The notes: generated by a model from the sequence alone, not told the origin. A stretch of 64,000 nt of DNA from Streptomyces sp. PTY087I2 (GCF_001687325.1 NZ_LZRD01000019.1:241776-305775), one strand, 5' to 3'. Counted from the first letter of the stretch, positions 25,046 through 34,162 are shown. A program made the numbers and translations.

Positions 25046-25101
25046 AGTCGGTCGTCTCGTCGGGGCGGTCGTCAGTCGGTCGTCTCGTCGGGGCGGTCGT
25101 C
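25046..25101. repeat. Tandem duplication, 2 x 28 bp
   Basis: Two perfect tandem copies of a 28-bp unit starting AGTCGGTCGTCTCGTCGGGG, ending 12 bp before the start of the DUF5336-like gene. It lies in the presumed 5' leader or promoter. Confidence 0.9.
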
Positions 25102-25228
25102 GCTGCCGCCGGTGCGGCTCGAAGCTCGGGATCGGCTCCCCATCGTACGGATGAATCTATCGTCTGCCCGGGCGGGTTGCCCCCGAGCCCGGATGATGAG
25201 CGGGTATCCCCCCAATATCACCGCAGAA

Positions 25229-26173
25229 CTACCCCTTCAGGTAGCTGGTAATGCCGTCGGCCAGTCCCTGGGCCGCCTTCTGCCGCCAACGCGCGCTGGT
25301 GAGCAGTGCGGCGTCCTTCGGATCACGCATATTGCCGCATTCGACGAACACTTTGGGCACGGTCGACAGATTCAGTCCACCGAGATCATCGCGGGTGTCC
25401 AGACCGGTATTTCCCCCGAGGTAATTGGAAGGTGCGCTTCCGGTCGTGCGCGCGAAGTGTCCCGCGATCCTCGCGCCGAGATCGGCGGAACTCTTCACGA
25501 TCTTCGAGGTGTCGGCGCCGCCGCCCTTGACCCCGGCGGGCAGGATCACATGGAAACCCCGGTTGCCCACCGCGGATCCGTCGGCGTGCACCGAGACCAC
25601 CGCGTCGGCCTTCGCCTCGTTCCCGATCCGGGCCCGCTCGTCGATGCACGGCCCGAACGGCCGGTCCGCGTCGTGCGTCAGCCGGACCCGGGCGCCCTCG
25701 GCCTCCAGCAGCGCGCGCAGCCGGTGGGAGACGTCGAGGGTGAACCGGGCCTCCGCGTAACCGTCGTTGGTGGCCGTCCCGGTCGTGTCGCACTCCTTGC
25801 GGCCGGTGCCGATGTCGACCTGCTCGTTGATCTCCCGGGTGTGATCCCGGTTACCCGGGTTGTGGCCGGGGTCGATCACCACGGTCCGGCCGGTCAGCGG
25901 GCCCTTCGGCAGCGGCTTCGCGGAAGCGGAAGCGGAGCCGGAAACGGAAGGGGAAGCGGAGCCGGAGACGGTCGGCTCCGGCTGCTTCCCGGTCGGCGTC
26001 GGGGCCGCCGATGTCGCGGCCTCCCCGCCGGGCCGGGGCGAGGCCGCACCGTCCTCGCCGGTTTCCTGGCCGCCGCCGCATCCGGCTGCGGTCAGGCATA
26101 CGGCGGCCAGTGCGGCGGCCACGGACAGGGGCCGGGCGCGGCGGGTGGAGGGAGGGCTGTCGTCGTACGGCAC
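25229..26173 (-). CDS. N-acetylmuramoyl-L-alanine amidase (Amidase_3), lipoprotein
   Basis: A 314-residue cell-wall amidase that cleaves the bond between MurNAc and the stem peptide. The zinc site is VIDPGHNPG (His), a Glu in YAEARF, SVHADG (His), and the catalytic Glu in VFVECGNMRD. A signal with lipobox LTAAGC anchors it outside the cell; a Ser/Ala/Gly-rich linker (SGSASPSVSGSASASA) separates it from the catalytic domain. Monocistronic by spacing. Confidence 0.85.
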   Translation of the reverse strand: MPYDDSPPSTRRARPLSVAAALAAVCLTAAGCGGGQETGEDGAASPRPGGEAATSAAPTPTGKQPEPTVSGSASPSVSGSASASAKPLPKGPLTGRTVVIDPGHNPGNRDHTREINEQVDIGTGRKECDTTGTATNDGYAEARFTLDVSHRLRALLEAEGARVRLTHDADRPFGPCIDERARIGNEAKADAVVSVHADGSAVGNRGFHVILPAGVKGGGADTSKIVKSSADLGARIAGHFARTTGSAPSNYLGGNTGLDTRDDLGGLNLSTVPKVFVECGNMRDPKDAALLTSARWRQKAAQGLADGITSYLKG

Positions 26174-26265
26174 GCGGCGATGCTACCCACCCGGCCGTCG
26201 GGGCGGCCCGCTGCAAGGGCCCGGGCCCCGGTGCCGTACCGCTCGGATGCCCGGTCTCGTACGGC

Positions 26266-26973
26266 TCAGATCCCGGCGCCCGTGCGGCGCAGCACGCGCA
26301 GCGAGTCCGTCACCGACACCTCCGTGAACGCCCCGGAGGCCAGCGCCCGCCGGTAGATCCGGTACGGGGCCTGCCCGCCGTCGGCCGGGTCGGGGAACAC
26401 GTCGTGGATCACCAGCAGCCCGCCCTCGACGACATGCGGGGCCCAGCCCTCGTAGTCGGCGTTCGCGTGCTCGTCGGTGTGCCCGCCGTCGACGAAGACA
26501 AGCCCGAGCGGCCCGCTCCACACGGCGGCGACCTGCGGGGAGCGCCCGACGAGCGCCACCACGTGGTCCTCCAGGCCGGCCCGGCGCAGGGTGCGGCGGA
26601 AGGTCGGGAGCGTGTCCATCAGCCCGACCTCCGGATCCACCACGCTCGGGTCGTGGTACTCCCAGCCCGGCTGCTGCTCCTCGCTGCCCCGGTGGTGGTC
26701 CACGGTGAGCGCGGTCACCCCGGCCGCCCGCGCCGCGTCCGCCAGCAGGATCGCGGAGCGCCCGCAGTACGTGCCCACCTCCAGCAGCGGCAGCCCGAGC
26801 GCACCGGCCTCGGTGGCGGCCGCGTACAGGGCGAGGCCCTCGTGGACCGGCATGAACCCCTTGGCGGCCTCGAACGCGGCGAGGATCTCCGGCCCGGGTC
26901 CGGCGGGTCCCGTGGGCGCGGCGGTTCCGGCGGCGGACGCGGAAGCGGAAGCGGCGGCGGACTCGGCGGTCAC
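26266..26973 (-). CDS. Class I SAM-dependent methyltransferase (Methyltransf_24 type)
   Basis: A 235-residue protein: LLEVGTYCGRSAILLADAA binds SAM, LTVDHHRGSEEQ the ribose acidic residue, LVFVDGGHTDEHANADYEGW the catalytic or metal segment found in the O-methyltransferase-like group. The first 25 residues are Ala/Ser/Gly low complexity. No cofactor-independent role seen. Flanked by unrelated genes on the same strand, so the substrate cannot be inferred. Confidence 0.75.
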   Translation of the reverse strand: MTAESAAASASASAAGTAAPTGPAGPGPEILAAFEAAKGFMPVHEGLALYAAATEAGALGLPLLEVGTYCGRSAILLADAARAAGVTALTVDHHRGSEEQQPGWEYHDPSVVDPEVGLMDTLPTFRRTLRRAGLEDHVVALVGRSPQVAAVWSGPLGLVFVDGGHTDEHANADYEGWAPHVVEGGLLVIHDVFPDPADGGQAPYRIYRRALASGAFTEVSVTDSLRVLRRTGAGI

Positions 26974-27011
26974 GGGGTTCCTCCAGTTTGGTACAGGTGG
27001 GGCGGGGCGGC

Positions 27012-28589
27012 TCAGGGGCCGATCGACGGCGACCCATCGTGCCGTACGTTCCGGCCGGCGGCCTCGGCGGGGGCCGTGGCGGCGACCGGGGTGACCGGCG
27101 CGGGGGAGGCGGCGGGGCCCGGCCCGGTGTCCGCGCTGCTCGCCAGGAGCACCGGGTGCGCGGAGGGCCGCTGCGAGGGCAGGAACGCCGCCAGTACGAG
27201 GCCGATCAGCACCGCGCCCGTGGCGATCAGGAACGAGATCCGGAATCCTTCCATGGACGGCACCTCGACCGAGCCCATGGTCACGGAGGTGTTGGCCAGC
27301 ACCATGCCGATGACGGCGCTCGACACCGAGGTGCCGATGGACCGCATCAGGGTGTTGAGGCCGTTGGCCGCACCGGTCTCCGACGGGTCTACGGCGCCGA
27401 TGATCAGGGCGGGCAGCGAGGAGTAGGCGAGGCCGATGCCCGCGCCGAGCACCACCGCGATCAGCACGGTCTGCCAGGCGGCGGAGAGCAGCCCGAGCCC
27501 GGCCCCGTAACCGAGCGCGATGACCAGCATGCCGAGCATCAGCGTGGTCTTCGGGCCGTGGCGGGCCGAGAGCCGGGCGTACAGCGGGGCGACGAACATC
27601 ATCGTCACGCCCAGCGGGGCCACGCAGAGCCCGGCGACCACCATGGACTGCCCGAGGCCGTACCCGGTCGACGTGGGCAGCTGGAGCAGTTGCGGAAGGA
27701 CCAGGGAGACCGCGTAGAAGGCGACCCCGACCATGATCGAGGCGAGGTTGGTGAGCAGCACCTCACGGCGGGCGGTGGTGCGCAGATCGACCAGCGGCGC
27801 CGGGGTGCGCAGTTCGAACAGGCCCCACAGCACCAGGGTGGCCACGGACGCGGCGAGCAGCCCGAGCGTCGGCGCCGAGGTCCAGCCCCAGTCGCTGCCC
27901 TTGGTGATCGGCAGAAGAAGGAGGACCAGGCCGAGCGAGAGTCCGAGGGCGCCGAGGAGGTCGAAAGAGCCGGGTGCGCGCAGCGGGGGTTCGGGGACGA
28001 GCGTGTACGTGAGCGCCATCGCGAGCAGGCCGAGCCCGGCCGACCCGAGGAACAGGACGTGCCAGTCCGCGTGCTGGGCGACCAGCGCGGCTACGGGCAG
28101 CGCGAGCCCGCCGCCCACGCCGATGGACGAGCTCATCAGCGCCATCGCCGAGCCGAGCTTCTCGCGCGGCAGCTCGTCGCGCATGATGCCGATGCCGAGC
28201 GGGATGGCGCCCATCGCGAAGCCCTGGAGCGCGCGGCCGGTGATCATCACGATCAGATCGTCGGTGGAGGCGCAGGTCAGCGAGCCGATCACCATGACGG
28301 CCAGCGAGGCGAGCAGCATCCGCCGCTTGCCGTACAGGTCGCCGAGCCGGCCCATGATCGGGGTCGAGACGGCGCCCGCGAGCAGGGTGGCGGTCATCAC
28401 CCAGGTGGCGTCGGCCGGGGCGGTGTCCAGCAGGACCGGCAGATCCTTGATGACCGGGACGAGCAGGGTCTGCATGACCGCGACGGTGATGCCCGCGAAG
28501 GCGAGGACGGGCACGATGCCGCCGGAACGCCGCGCTTTCGGCGGCTCGGGAAGCTCCTGTATGTGCCGTGTCTGTCGCGTCCGTCGCAT
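27012..28589 (-). CDS. MFS transporter, DHA2 (EmrB/QacA) type
   Basis: A 525-residue drug:proton antiporter-like protein with about 14 membrane segments. GRLGDLYGKRRMLL is the conserved loop 2-3 motif, GALGLSLGLVLLLLPI and LNTLMRSIGTSVSSAVIG are further family segments. The C-terminal 45 residues are Pro/Ala-rich and cytoplasmic. It is divergent from the acyl-CoA dehydrogenase operon at 28778, so their promoters share 28590-28777, but only the dehydrogenase side seems to carry the boxes. Confidence 0.85.
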   Translation of the reverse strand: MRRTRQTRHIQELPEPPKARRSGGIVPVLAFAGITVAVMQTLLVPVIKDLPVLLDTAPADATWVMTATLLAGAVSTPIMGRLGDLYGKRRMLLASLAVMVIGSLTCASTDDLIVMITGRALQGFAMGAIPLGIGIMRDELPREKLGSAMALMSSSIGVGGGLALPVAALVAQHADWHVLFLGSAGLGLLAMALTYTLVPEPPLRAPGSFDLLGALGLSLGLVLLLLPITKGSDWGWTSAPTLGLLAASVATLVLWGLFELRTPAPLVDLRTTARREVLLTNLASIMVGVAFYAVSLVLPQLLQLPTSTGYGLGQSMVVAGLCVAPLGVTMMFVAPLYARLSARHGPKTTLMLGMLVIALGYGAGLGLLSAAWQTVLIAVVLGAGIGLAYSSLPALIIGAVDPSETGAANGLNTLMRSIGTSVSSAVIGMVLANTSVTMGSVEVPSMEGFRISFLIATGAVLIGLVLAAFLPSQRPSAHPVLLASSADTGPGPAASPAPVTPVAATAPAEAAGRNVRHDGSPSIGP

Positions 28590-28705
28590 GCGTGGGGCCT
28601 CCCGGGCGGCCGTCGGTCACCCGGGCTCCCCCCAAGTGTGTGCAGGGTGAACGCTTCTGGGACGTCCTTCTATTCCGGCTGTTCGGGTCCGGATCCGGTA
28701 CCTTC

Positions 28706-28720
28706 CTGACCTTCCGTCGA
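28706..28720. promoter_or_regulatory. Degenerate CTGACG-N3-CGTCAG copy
   Basis: CTGACCTTCCGTCGA agrees with the motif at nine of twelve defined positions and lies two bases before a KstR-type box. The left half is well kept, the right half decayed. Weak on its own; notable because the pairing is repeated at two other promoters. Confidence 0.25.
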
Positions 28721-28722
28721 AT

Positions 28723-28736
28723 TGGAACGTGTTCTA
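28723..28736. promoter_or_regulatory. KstR-type box (TGGAACGTGTTCTA)
   Basis: Exact match to TNNAACNNGTTNNA, 41 bp upstream of the acyl-CoA dehydrogenase start, placed to overlap or abut its promoter. Confidence 0.7.
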
Positions 28737-28777
28737 CTCTTGCGCCGTTCCAGTGGCTGCGACTGGCGGAGACGCGC

Positions 28778-31051
28778 ATGGGTACGGGCATGGGCAGGGG
28801 TACGGCTATCGGTACCGGCATCGGGATCACCGAGGAGCACCGCGCGCTGGCGCACTCCGTACGGGGGTGGCTGGCCCGCGCCGCACCCCCCGGCGAGGCG
28901 CGCGAACTCCTCGACGCGGACGGCCCGGCCGCCGCCGGTGCGCGCCCCGCGCACTGGAAGGCGCTCGTCGCTCAAGGGCTCACCGGCATCCATCTGCCCG
29001 AGGCGTACGGGGGTGGCGGCGGGGGCCTGCTCGACCTCGCCGTCGTCCTGGAGGAGGCCGCGTACGGATCGCTCCCCGGCCCGTACCTCGCGACCACGCT
29101 GGTGGGCGCGGTGCTGCGGCGGGCGGTGAGCCCCGGGACCGGTGACCTGCTCCGGGCGCTGGCCGCCGGGGACCGCACCGCCGCCTTCGCCCTCACCCCC
29201 GGCACCCTCATCGCCACCCCCACCGCCACCCCCACCGCGACCGGCCACCGCCTCGACGGCAGCGCCCCGCCCGTCCTGAGCGCCGACGCGGCCGACCTGC
29301 TCCTGCTGCCCGCCGCCACGCCCGACGGCGAGCGCTGGTTCCTCGTGGACGCCGGGGCCGAAGGGCTCACCGTGCGCCCGCACCGCAGCGTCGACCCGAC
29401 CCGGCCGACGGCGGAGGTGCGGGCCGACGCCGTTGACGTACCGGCGGACCGGGCCGTGCCGATCGACGACCCGGGGCTGGTCCGCGACCTGGCCGCCGTC
29501 CTCCTCGCCGCCGACGCCTGCGGCACCGCGGCCCGGAGCCTGGACACCGCCGTCGCCCACGCCGCCGTACGCGAACAGTTCGGGCGGCCCATCGGGGCGT
29601 TCCAGGCGGTCAAGCACCTCTGCGCCGACATGCTGGTCCGCCTCGAACAGGCCCGCGCCCTCACCTGGGACGCGGCCCGCGCGGCGGACGAGGAGACCGG
29701 GGTCAAGGCGACCGTGGGCGAGGAGACCGGGGCCGGCGCGCGCGGGCTCACCGCCGCGCTCGCCGCCGCCACCGCCCCGGAGACCGCGTACACCTGCGCC
29801 AAGGACGCCCTCCAGATCCTCGGCGGCATCGGCTTCACCTGGGAGCACGACGCCCACCTCCAGCTGCGCCGCGCCGTCCTCGCCCGCCAGCTCCTCGGCC
29901 CCGCCGACACCCACCGGCTGCGCGCCGCCCGCCTCGCCGAGGCCGGGGCCCGCCGCGAACTCGCTCTGGAACTCCCCGCCGAGGCCGCCCGCCACCGCGC
30001 CGGGGCCCGCCCCCACCTCGCCGCCGCCCGGGGCCTCGCACCCCGCGAGGCCCGCCGCGCCCTCGCCGCCACCGGCTACGCCGCCCCGCACCTCCCCGCC
30101 CCGTACGGGCTGGACGCCGGACCCGTACAACAGCTCGCGATCCAGGAGGAGTTACGCGAGCAGGGGATCCGGCTCAGCGATCTGTCCATCGCCACCTGGG
30201 TGGTGCCGTCGCTCATCGCGTACGGCACCGAGGAGCAGCGCGAGCGCTATCTGCCGGCCACTCTGCGCGGCGACCTCCAGTGGTGCCAGCTCTTCTCCGA
30301 ACCCGACGCCGGATCCGATCTCGCCGCGCTGCGCACCCGTGCCGTACGGACCGACGAGGGCTGGCGGATCACCGGGCAGAAGGTCTGGACGAGCGCCGCC
30401 CGCACCGCCGACCACGGCATCCTGCTGGCCCGCACCGACCCGGACGCGCCCAGGCACCGCGGGCTCACGTACTTCCTCGTCGACATGAAGAAGGCCCGGG
30501 GCATCGACATCCGGCCGCTGAAGGAGATCACCGGTCGATCCCTCTTCAACGAGGTGTACTTCGACGACGTGCTCCTCCCCGCCGACGCCGTCGTCGGCGA
30601 GGTCGGCGGCGGCTGGCGGGTCGCCCGCAACACGCTCGGCAACGAACGCGTCCACATGGCCGACCAGATGACCTTCGACAGCGGTCTCGAAGCGCTGATC
30701 GCCCGCTCGGCCGGGCTCGACGAGACCGTACGCGCCCGGATCGGAGCCCTCGCCGCCGAGGCCCACGCGCTCGCCTGCATCGGGCTGCGCACGACCCTCC
30801 GGCAGGTCTCCGGCCGCGAACCCGGCGCCGGGGCCTCGGTCCGCAAGCTCGTCCAGACGCTCCACCAGCAGAAGGTCGCCGAACTCACCCTGGAACTCCT
30901 CGGCCCGCAGGGCGCGGTGGACGAACCGGCGGCGGGGGAGCGGGCCCTCCACGGCTTCCTGATGTCCCGCTGCCTGACCATCGCGGGCGGCACCACCCAG
31001 ATCCAGCTCAACGTCGTCGCCGAGCGCATCCTCGGCCTGCCCCGGGACTGA
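28778..31051 (+). CDS. Double-module acyl-CoA dehydrogenase, FadE34/ChsE3-like
   Basis: A 757-residue single chain holding two acyl-CoA dehydrogenase modules: residues about 15-375 (HLPEAYGGGGGGLLDLAVVL, REQFGRPIGAFQAVKH, QILGGIGFTWEHDAHL) and 390-757 (CQLFSEPDAGSDLA, ITGQKVWTSAARTADHG, AGGTTQIQLNVVAERILGLP). Mycobacterial FadE34, next to kstR, has this layout and oxidises a sterol side-chain CoA ester. ATG at 28778 follows GGAG. A KstR-type box precedes it. An in-frame TTA codon at 30152-30154 suggests dependence on the bldA tRNA. Confidence 0.85.
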   Translation: MGTGMGRGTAIGTGIGITEEHRALAHSVRGWLARAAPPGEARELLDADGPAAAGARPAHWKALVAQGLTGIHLPEAYGGGGGGLLDLAVVLEEAAYGSLPGPYLATTLVGAVLRRAVSPGTGDLLRALAAGDRTAAFALTPGTLIATPTATPTATGHRLDGSAPPVLSADAADLLLLPAATPDGERWFLVDAGAEGLTVRPHRSVDPTRPTAEVRADAVDVPADRAVPIDDPGLVRDLAAVLLAADACGTAARSLDTAVAHAAVREQFGRPIGAFQAVKHLCADMLVRLEQARALTWDAARAADEETGVKATVGEETGAGARGLTAALAAATAPETAYTCAKDALQILGGIGFTWEHDAHLQLRRAVLARQLLGPADTHRLRAARLAEAGARRELALELPAEAARHRAGARPHLAAARGLAPREARRALAATGYAAPHLPAPYGLDAGPVQQLAIQEELREQGIRLSDLSIATWVVPSLIAYGTEEQRERYLPATLRGDLQWCQLFSEPDAGSDLAALRTRAVRTDEGWRITGQKVWTSAARTADHGILLARTDPDAPRHRGLTYFLVDMKKARGIDIRPLKEITGRSLFNEVYFDDVLLPADAVVGEVGGGWRVARNTLGNERVHMADQMTFDSGLEALIARSAGLDETVRARIGALAAEAHALACIGLRTTLRQVSGREPGAGASVRKLVQTLHQQKVAELTLELLGPQGAVDEPAAGERALHGFLMSRCLTIAGGTTQIQLNVVAERILGLPRD

Positions 31052-31082
31052 ACAGCCCTGCCAACACGAGGAGTCGGAAAAG

Positions 31083-32276
31083 ATGAAGGCCTACATCGTC
31101 GGCGTCGGCATGACGAAGTTCGAGAAGCCCGAGACCCGCGACTGGCAGTACTGGGACATGGTCCGCGAGGCCGGTACCGCCGCCCTGGCCGACGCCGGGG
31201 TCCGCTACGACCAGGTCGAACACGTCCCCGTCGGCTACTGCTTCCAGGCCTCCACGGCCGGACAACGAGCCGTCTACGAACTGGGGTTGACCGGCGTCCC
31301 CGTCTACAACGTCAACAACAACTGCGCCACCGGCTCCACCGCCCTGATGTTGGCCCGGCAGTTCGTCGAGGGCGGCGGCAGCGACTGCGTCCTCGCCGTC
31401 GGCTTCGAGAAGATGGCGCGCGGCTCGCTGGGCGGGGGCTCCGGGGGAGGCGATTTCGCGACCTCGCCCGTCGCCCGGCACTACGGGATCATGGCGGCGG
31501 GCCACGGATTCGTGAACGCCCCGCCCACCGCCCAGATCTTCGGCAACGCGGCCCGCGAACACATGGAGCGGTACGGGACGACGCCCGCGCAGCTCGCCGC
31601 CGTCGGGGCCAAGAACCACCGGCACTCGGCGCACAACCCGTACGCCCAGTTCCAGGACCCGTACACGGTGGATGAGGTCTTGGCCTCCCGTACCGTCCAC
31701 GACCCCCTCACCAAGCTCCAGTGCTCGCCCACCTCCGACGGTGCGGCGGCGGCCGTCGTGGTCTCCGAACGGTTCGCCGAGCGGCACGGACTGGGGGAGC
31801 GGGCGGTGGAGATCGCCGCCCAGGCCATGACCACCGACACCGACGCCTCCTTCGCCTCCGGCAGCTGCATCGACGCGGTCGGCGCCCCGATGACGAAGGC
31901 CGCCGCCGAGCAGGTGTACGCCGCGTCGGGCCTGGGCCCCGACGACCTCGACGTCATCGAGCTGCACGACTGCTTCTCCATCAACGAACTCCTCACCTAC
32001 GAGGCGCTGGGCCTGTGCGGCGAGGGGGAGTCCGGCAAGCTCGTCGCGTCCGGGGCCACCACCTACGGCGGCCGGTGGGTGGTGAACCCGTCCGGCGGGC
32101 TGATCTCCAAGGGCCATCCGCTGGGCGCCACCGGCATCGCCCAGGCCGCCGAGCTGACCTGGCAGCTGCGCGGCGAGGCCGGAGCCCGCCAGGTCCCCGG
32201 CGCGCGGACCGCCCTCGCCCACAACATCGGGCTCGGAGGGGCGGCGGTGGTCACGCTCCTGCGGCGCGGGGCATAG
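31083..32276 (+). CDS. SCP-x-type thiolase (lipid-transfer protein)
   Basis: A 397-residue thiolase-fold protein of the sterol carrier protein-x group. YNVNNNCATGSTALMLAR holds the nucleophilic cysteine; ELHDCFSINELLTYEALGL and SGGLISKGHPLGATGIAQ carry the catalytic His residues. Such enzymes, or aldol-lyase relatives, act late in sterol side-chain shortening. It starts 31 bp after the double dehydrogenase behind GAGGAGTCGG, so the two form an operon downstream of the KstR-type box. Confidence 0.85.
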   Translation: MKAYIVGVGMTKFEKPETRDWQYWDMVREAGTAALADAGVRYDQVEHVPVGYCFQASTAGQRAVYELGLTGVPVYNVNNNCATGSTALMLARQFVEGGGSDCVLAVGFEKMARGSLGGGSGGGDFATSPVARHYGIMAAGHGFVNAPPTAQIFGNAAREHMERYGTTPAQLAAVGAKNHRHSAHNPYAQFQDPYTVDEVLASRTVHDPLTKLQCSPTSDGAAAAVVVSERFAERHGLGERAVEIAAQAMTTDTDASFASGSCIDAVGAPMTKAAAEQVYAASGLGPDDLDVIELHDCFSINELLTYEALGLCGEGESGKLVASGATTYGGRWVVNPSGGLISKGHPLGATGIAQAAELTWQLRGEAGARQVPGARTALAHNIGLGGAAVVTLLRRGA

Positions 32277-32284
32277 GTCCGCTA

Positions 32285-32456
32285 CCGGTGGCCGGGTCCC
32301 GCCCGCGCAGGATGTCCCGGTGGCCGGGCCCCGTCCGTGCAGGACGTCCCGGTGGCCGGGGCGGTGTAGGACCTCCGTCCCGGTGGCCGGGGCGGTGTAG
32401 GACCTCCGTCCCGGTGGCCGGGGCGGTGTAGGACCTCCGTCCCGGTGGCCGGGGCC
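32285..32456. repeat. Tandem minisatellite, about 5.5 units of 31-32 bp
   Basis: Units begin CCGGTGGCCGGG. Two 32-bp units (32285-32316, 32317-32348) are diverged; three 31-bp units (32349-32379, 32380-32410, 32411-32441) are identical; a partial unit follows to about 32456. Each identical unit has a GGACCTCCGTCC mini-hairpin. It lies in the 230-bp gap after the thiolase stop and before the MFS gene, and may act as a terminator or be a slippage product. Confidence 0.9.
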
Positions 32457-32506
32457 CGGGACCTGGATCCGATACCCGATGTACGGGCCACGCGACGCCT
32501 GCGACC

Positions 32507-33952
32507 ATGGCCGTCATGCCCGATGTCTCCGCGCCCGTCTCCGCCCCGCCCGCCTCCTCCCGAATACGGCCCAGCGCCTGGGCCGTCGTGCTCGCCGCCT
32601 GCACCGGCCAGTTCCTCGTCGTCCTCGACGTCTCCGTCGTCAATGTGGCGCTGCCCTCCATGCGGGCCGACCTGGGGCTGAGCGCGGTCGGCCTCCAGTG
32701 GGTCGTCAACGCCTACTCGATCGCGTTCGCCGGGTTCATGCTCCTGGGCGGGCGGGCCGCCGACATCTACGGGCGCAAGCTGATGTTCCTCGTCGGGCTC
32801 GGCCTCTTCACCGCCGCCTCCCTCGCGGGCGGCCTCGCCCAGGAGGGCTGGCAGCTCCTCGCCGCCCGCGCCGCACAGGGCCTCGGGGCCGCCGTCCTCG
32901 CGCCCGCCACCCTCACCATCCTCACCGCGGCCGTGCCCGAGGGCCCCGCCCGTACCAAGGCGATCGGCACCTGGATGGCGGTCGGGGCGGGCGGCGGCGC
33001 GGCCGGCGGGCTCATCGGCGGGGTCCTCACCGACGCCCTCTCCTGGCGCTGGGTCCTCCTGATCAACGTGCCCATCGGCGCGCTCGTCCTGATCGCCGCC
33101 GCCCTGCGCATCACCGAGGGCCGCGCGGGCGACCGCCGCCGCGTCGACCTGCTGGGCGCGGTCCTGGTCACCGCGGGCCTCGCCGCCGTCGCGTACGGCA
33201 TCGTCCAGACCGAGGCCGAGGGATGGACGGCCGCCGCGACCCTCGTGCCGCTGCTCTCCGGGCTCGCCCTGCTGGCCGCCTTCGTGCTGGTCGAGGCGCG
33301 GACCGCCGTCCCGCTGGTCCCGCTGCGCGTCTTCTCCGTACGGGCCGTCTCCTCGGCCAACGTGTCGATGCTGCTCATGGGGTCGGCGACCTTCTCCATG
33401 TGGTACTTCATGACCGTGTACGCCCAGAACGTCCTGGGTTACACGCCGTTGCAGGCCGGTCTCGCGCTGATCCCGACCTCGGCCGCCGTCGTCATCGGCT
33501 CCAAGCTGGCCCCGCGCCTCATGGTCCGCACCGGGGCGAAGAGCCTCGCCGTCGCCGGGGTCCTGATCACCGCCGCGGGCTTCGGCTGGCAGTCCACGAT
33601 GGGCGTGGACGGCTCCTACCTCACCGCGATCTGCCTGCCCGGCGTCCTGATGATGGCCGGCGCCGGTCTCGCCTCCACCCCGCTCGCCACCCTCGCCACC
33701 TCCGGCGCGGAGCCGGGCGACGCCGGACTCGTCTCGGGCCTGGTCAACACCTCCCGCACCATGGGCGGCGCGCTGGGCCTCGCGGTGCTCTCCACCGTCG
33801 CCGCGGCGCGCACCGCGGGCTCCGGCGACACGGCCGAGATCACCGCCGGATACGCCATGGCGTTCCGTACGGCGAGCGGCGTGCTGCTGGCCGGGGTGAT
33901 CGTGATGCTGCTCTGGCTGCCGAACCACCGCACGCCCCGCCCCACGCCGTAA
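32507..33952 (+). CDS. MFS transporter, DHA2 (EmrB/QacA) type
   Basis: A 481-residue transporter with about 14 membrane segments: LDVSVVNVALPSMRADLG in helix 1, GGRAADIYGRKLMFLVG at loop 2-3, WRWVLLINVPIGAL in helix 6. A second ATG nine bases in is equally possible; no ribosome binding site decides. It sits between two catabolic operons with KstR-type boxes but has none itself. It could export a toxic sterol intermediate or be unrelated. Confidence 0.85.
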   Translation: MAVMPDVSAPVSAPPASSRIRPSAWAVVLAACTGQFLVVLDVSVVNVALPSMRADLGLSAVGLQWVVNAYSIAFAGFMLLGGRAADIYGRKLMFLVGLGLFTAASLAGGLAQEGWQLLAARAAQGLGAAVLAPATLTILTAAVPEGPARTKAIGTWMAVGAGGGAAGGLIGGVLTDALSWRWVLLINVPIGALVLIAAALRITEGRAGDRRRVDLLGAVLVTAGLAAVAYGIVQTEAEGWTAAATLVPLLSGLALLAAFVLVEARTAVPLVPLRVFSVRAVSSANVSMLLMGSATFSMWYFMTVYAQNVLGYTPLQAGLALIPTSAAVVIGSKLAPRLMVRTGAKSLAVAGVLITAAGFGWQSTMGVDGSYLTAICLPGVLMMAGAGLASTPLATLATSGAEPGDAGLVSGLVNTSRTMGGALGLAVLSTVAAARTAGSGDTAEITAGYAMAFRTASGVLLAGVIVMLLWLPNHRTPRPTP

Positions 33953-33963
33953 GCCTCCGGTAT

Positions 33964-33978
33964 CTGACGAGACGTCAG
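33964..33978. promoter_or_regulatory. Inverted repeat CTGACG-AGA-CGTCAG
   Basis: Perfect 6-bp arms identical to those at 24092-24106, located 52 bp before a KstR-type box in the promoter region of the MaoC gene. Confidence 0.55.
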
Positions 33979-34029
33979 CACTCTTCCCAACTTCCGGGGC
34001 CTGCGTTATACATGGGCCATCGGCATCGG

Positions 34030-34045
34030 CTAGAACGCGTTCTAG
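34030..34045. promoter_or_regulatory. KstR-type box, perfect 16-bp palindrome
   Basis: CTAGAACGCGTTCTAG is fully palindromic; its inner 14 bp match TNNAACNNGTTNNA exactly. It lies about 120 bp upstream of the MaoC start at 34163, the first gene of a three-gene operon. Confidence 0.75.
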
Positions 34046-34162
34046 AGAGGGCGTGCCCTGTCGGTCTCCGCGCGACCTCGGTGCGGCCGGCGGTGCGGAC
34101 AGCCGCGCCGAGGTCTTTCCATGAACAAAGGACACCCAGGACCATCAAGGAGCTGCTTCGTC

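Noticed and set aside
32285..32456. CRISPR array
   Set aside because: The units are contiguous with no unique spacers and no cas genes nearby; it is a minisatellite.
32282..34135. 617-residue minus-strand frame spanning the minisatellite and MFS gene
   Set aside because: Repetitive translation of the minisatellite plus a shadow of the MFS gene; no family features.
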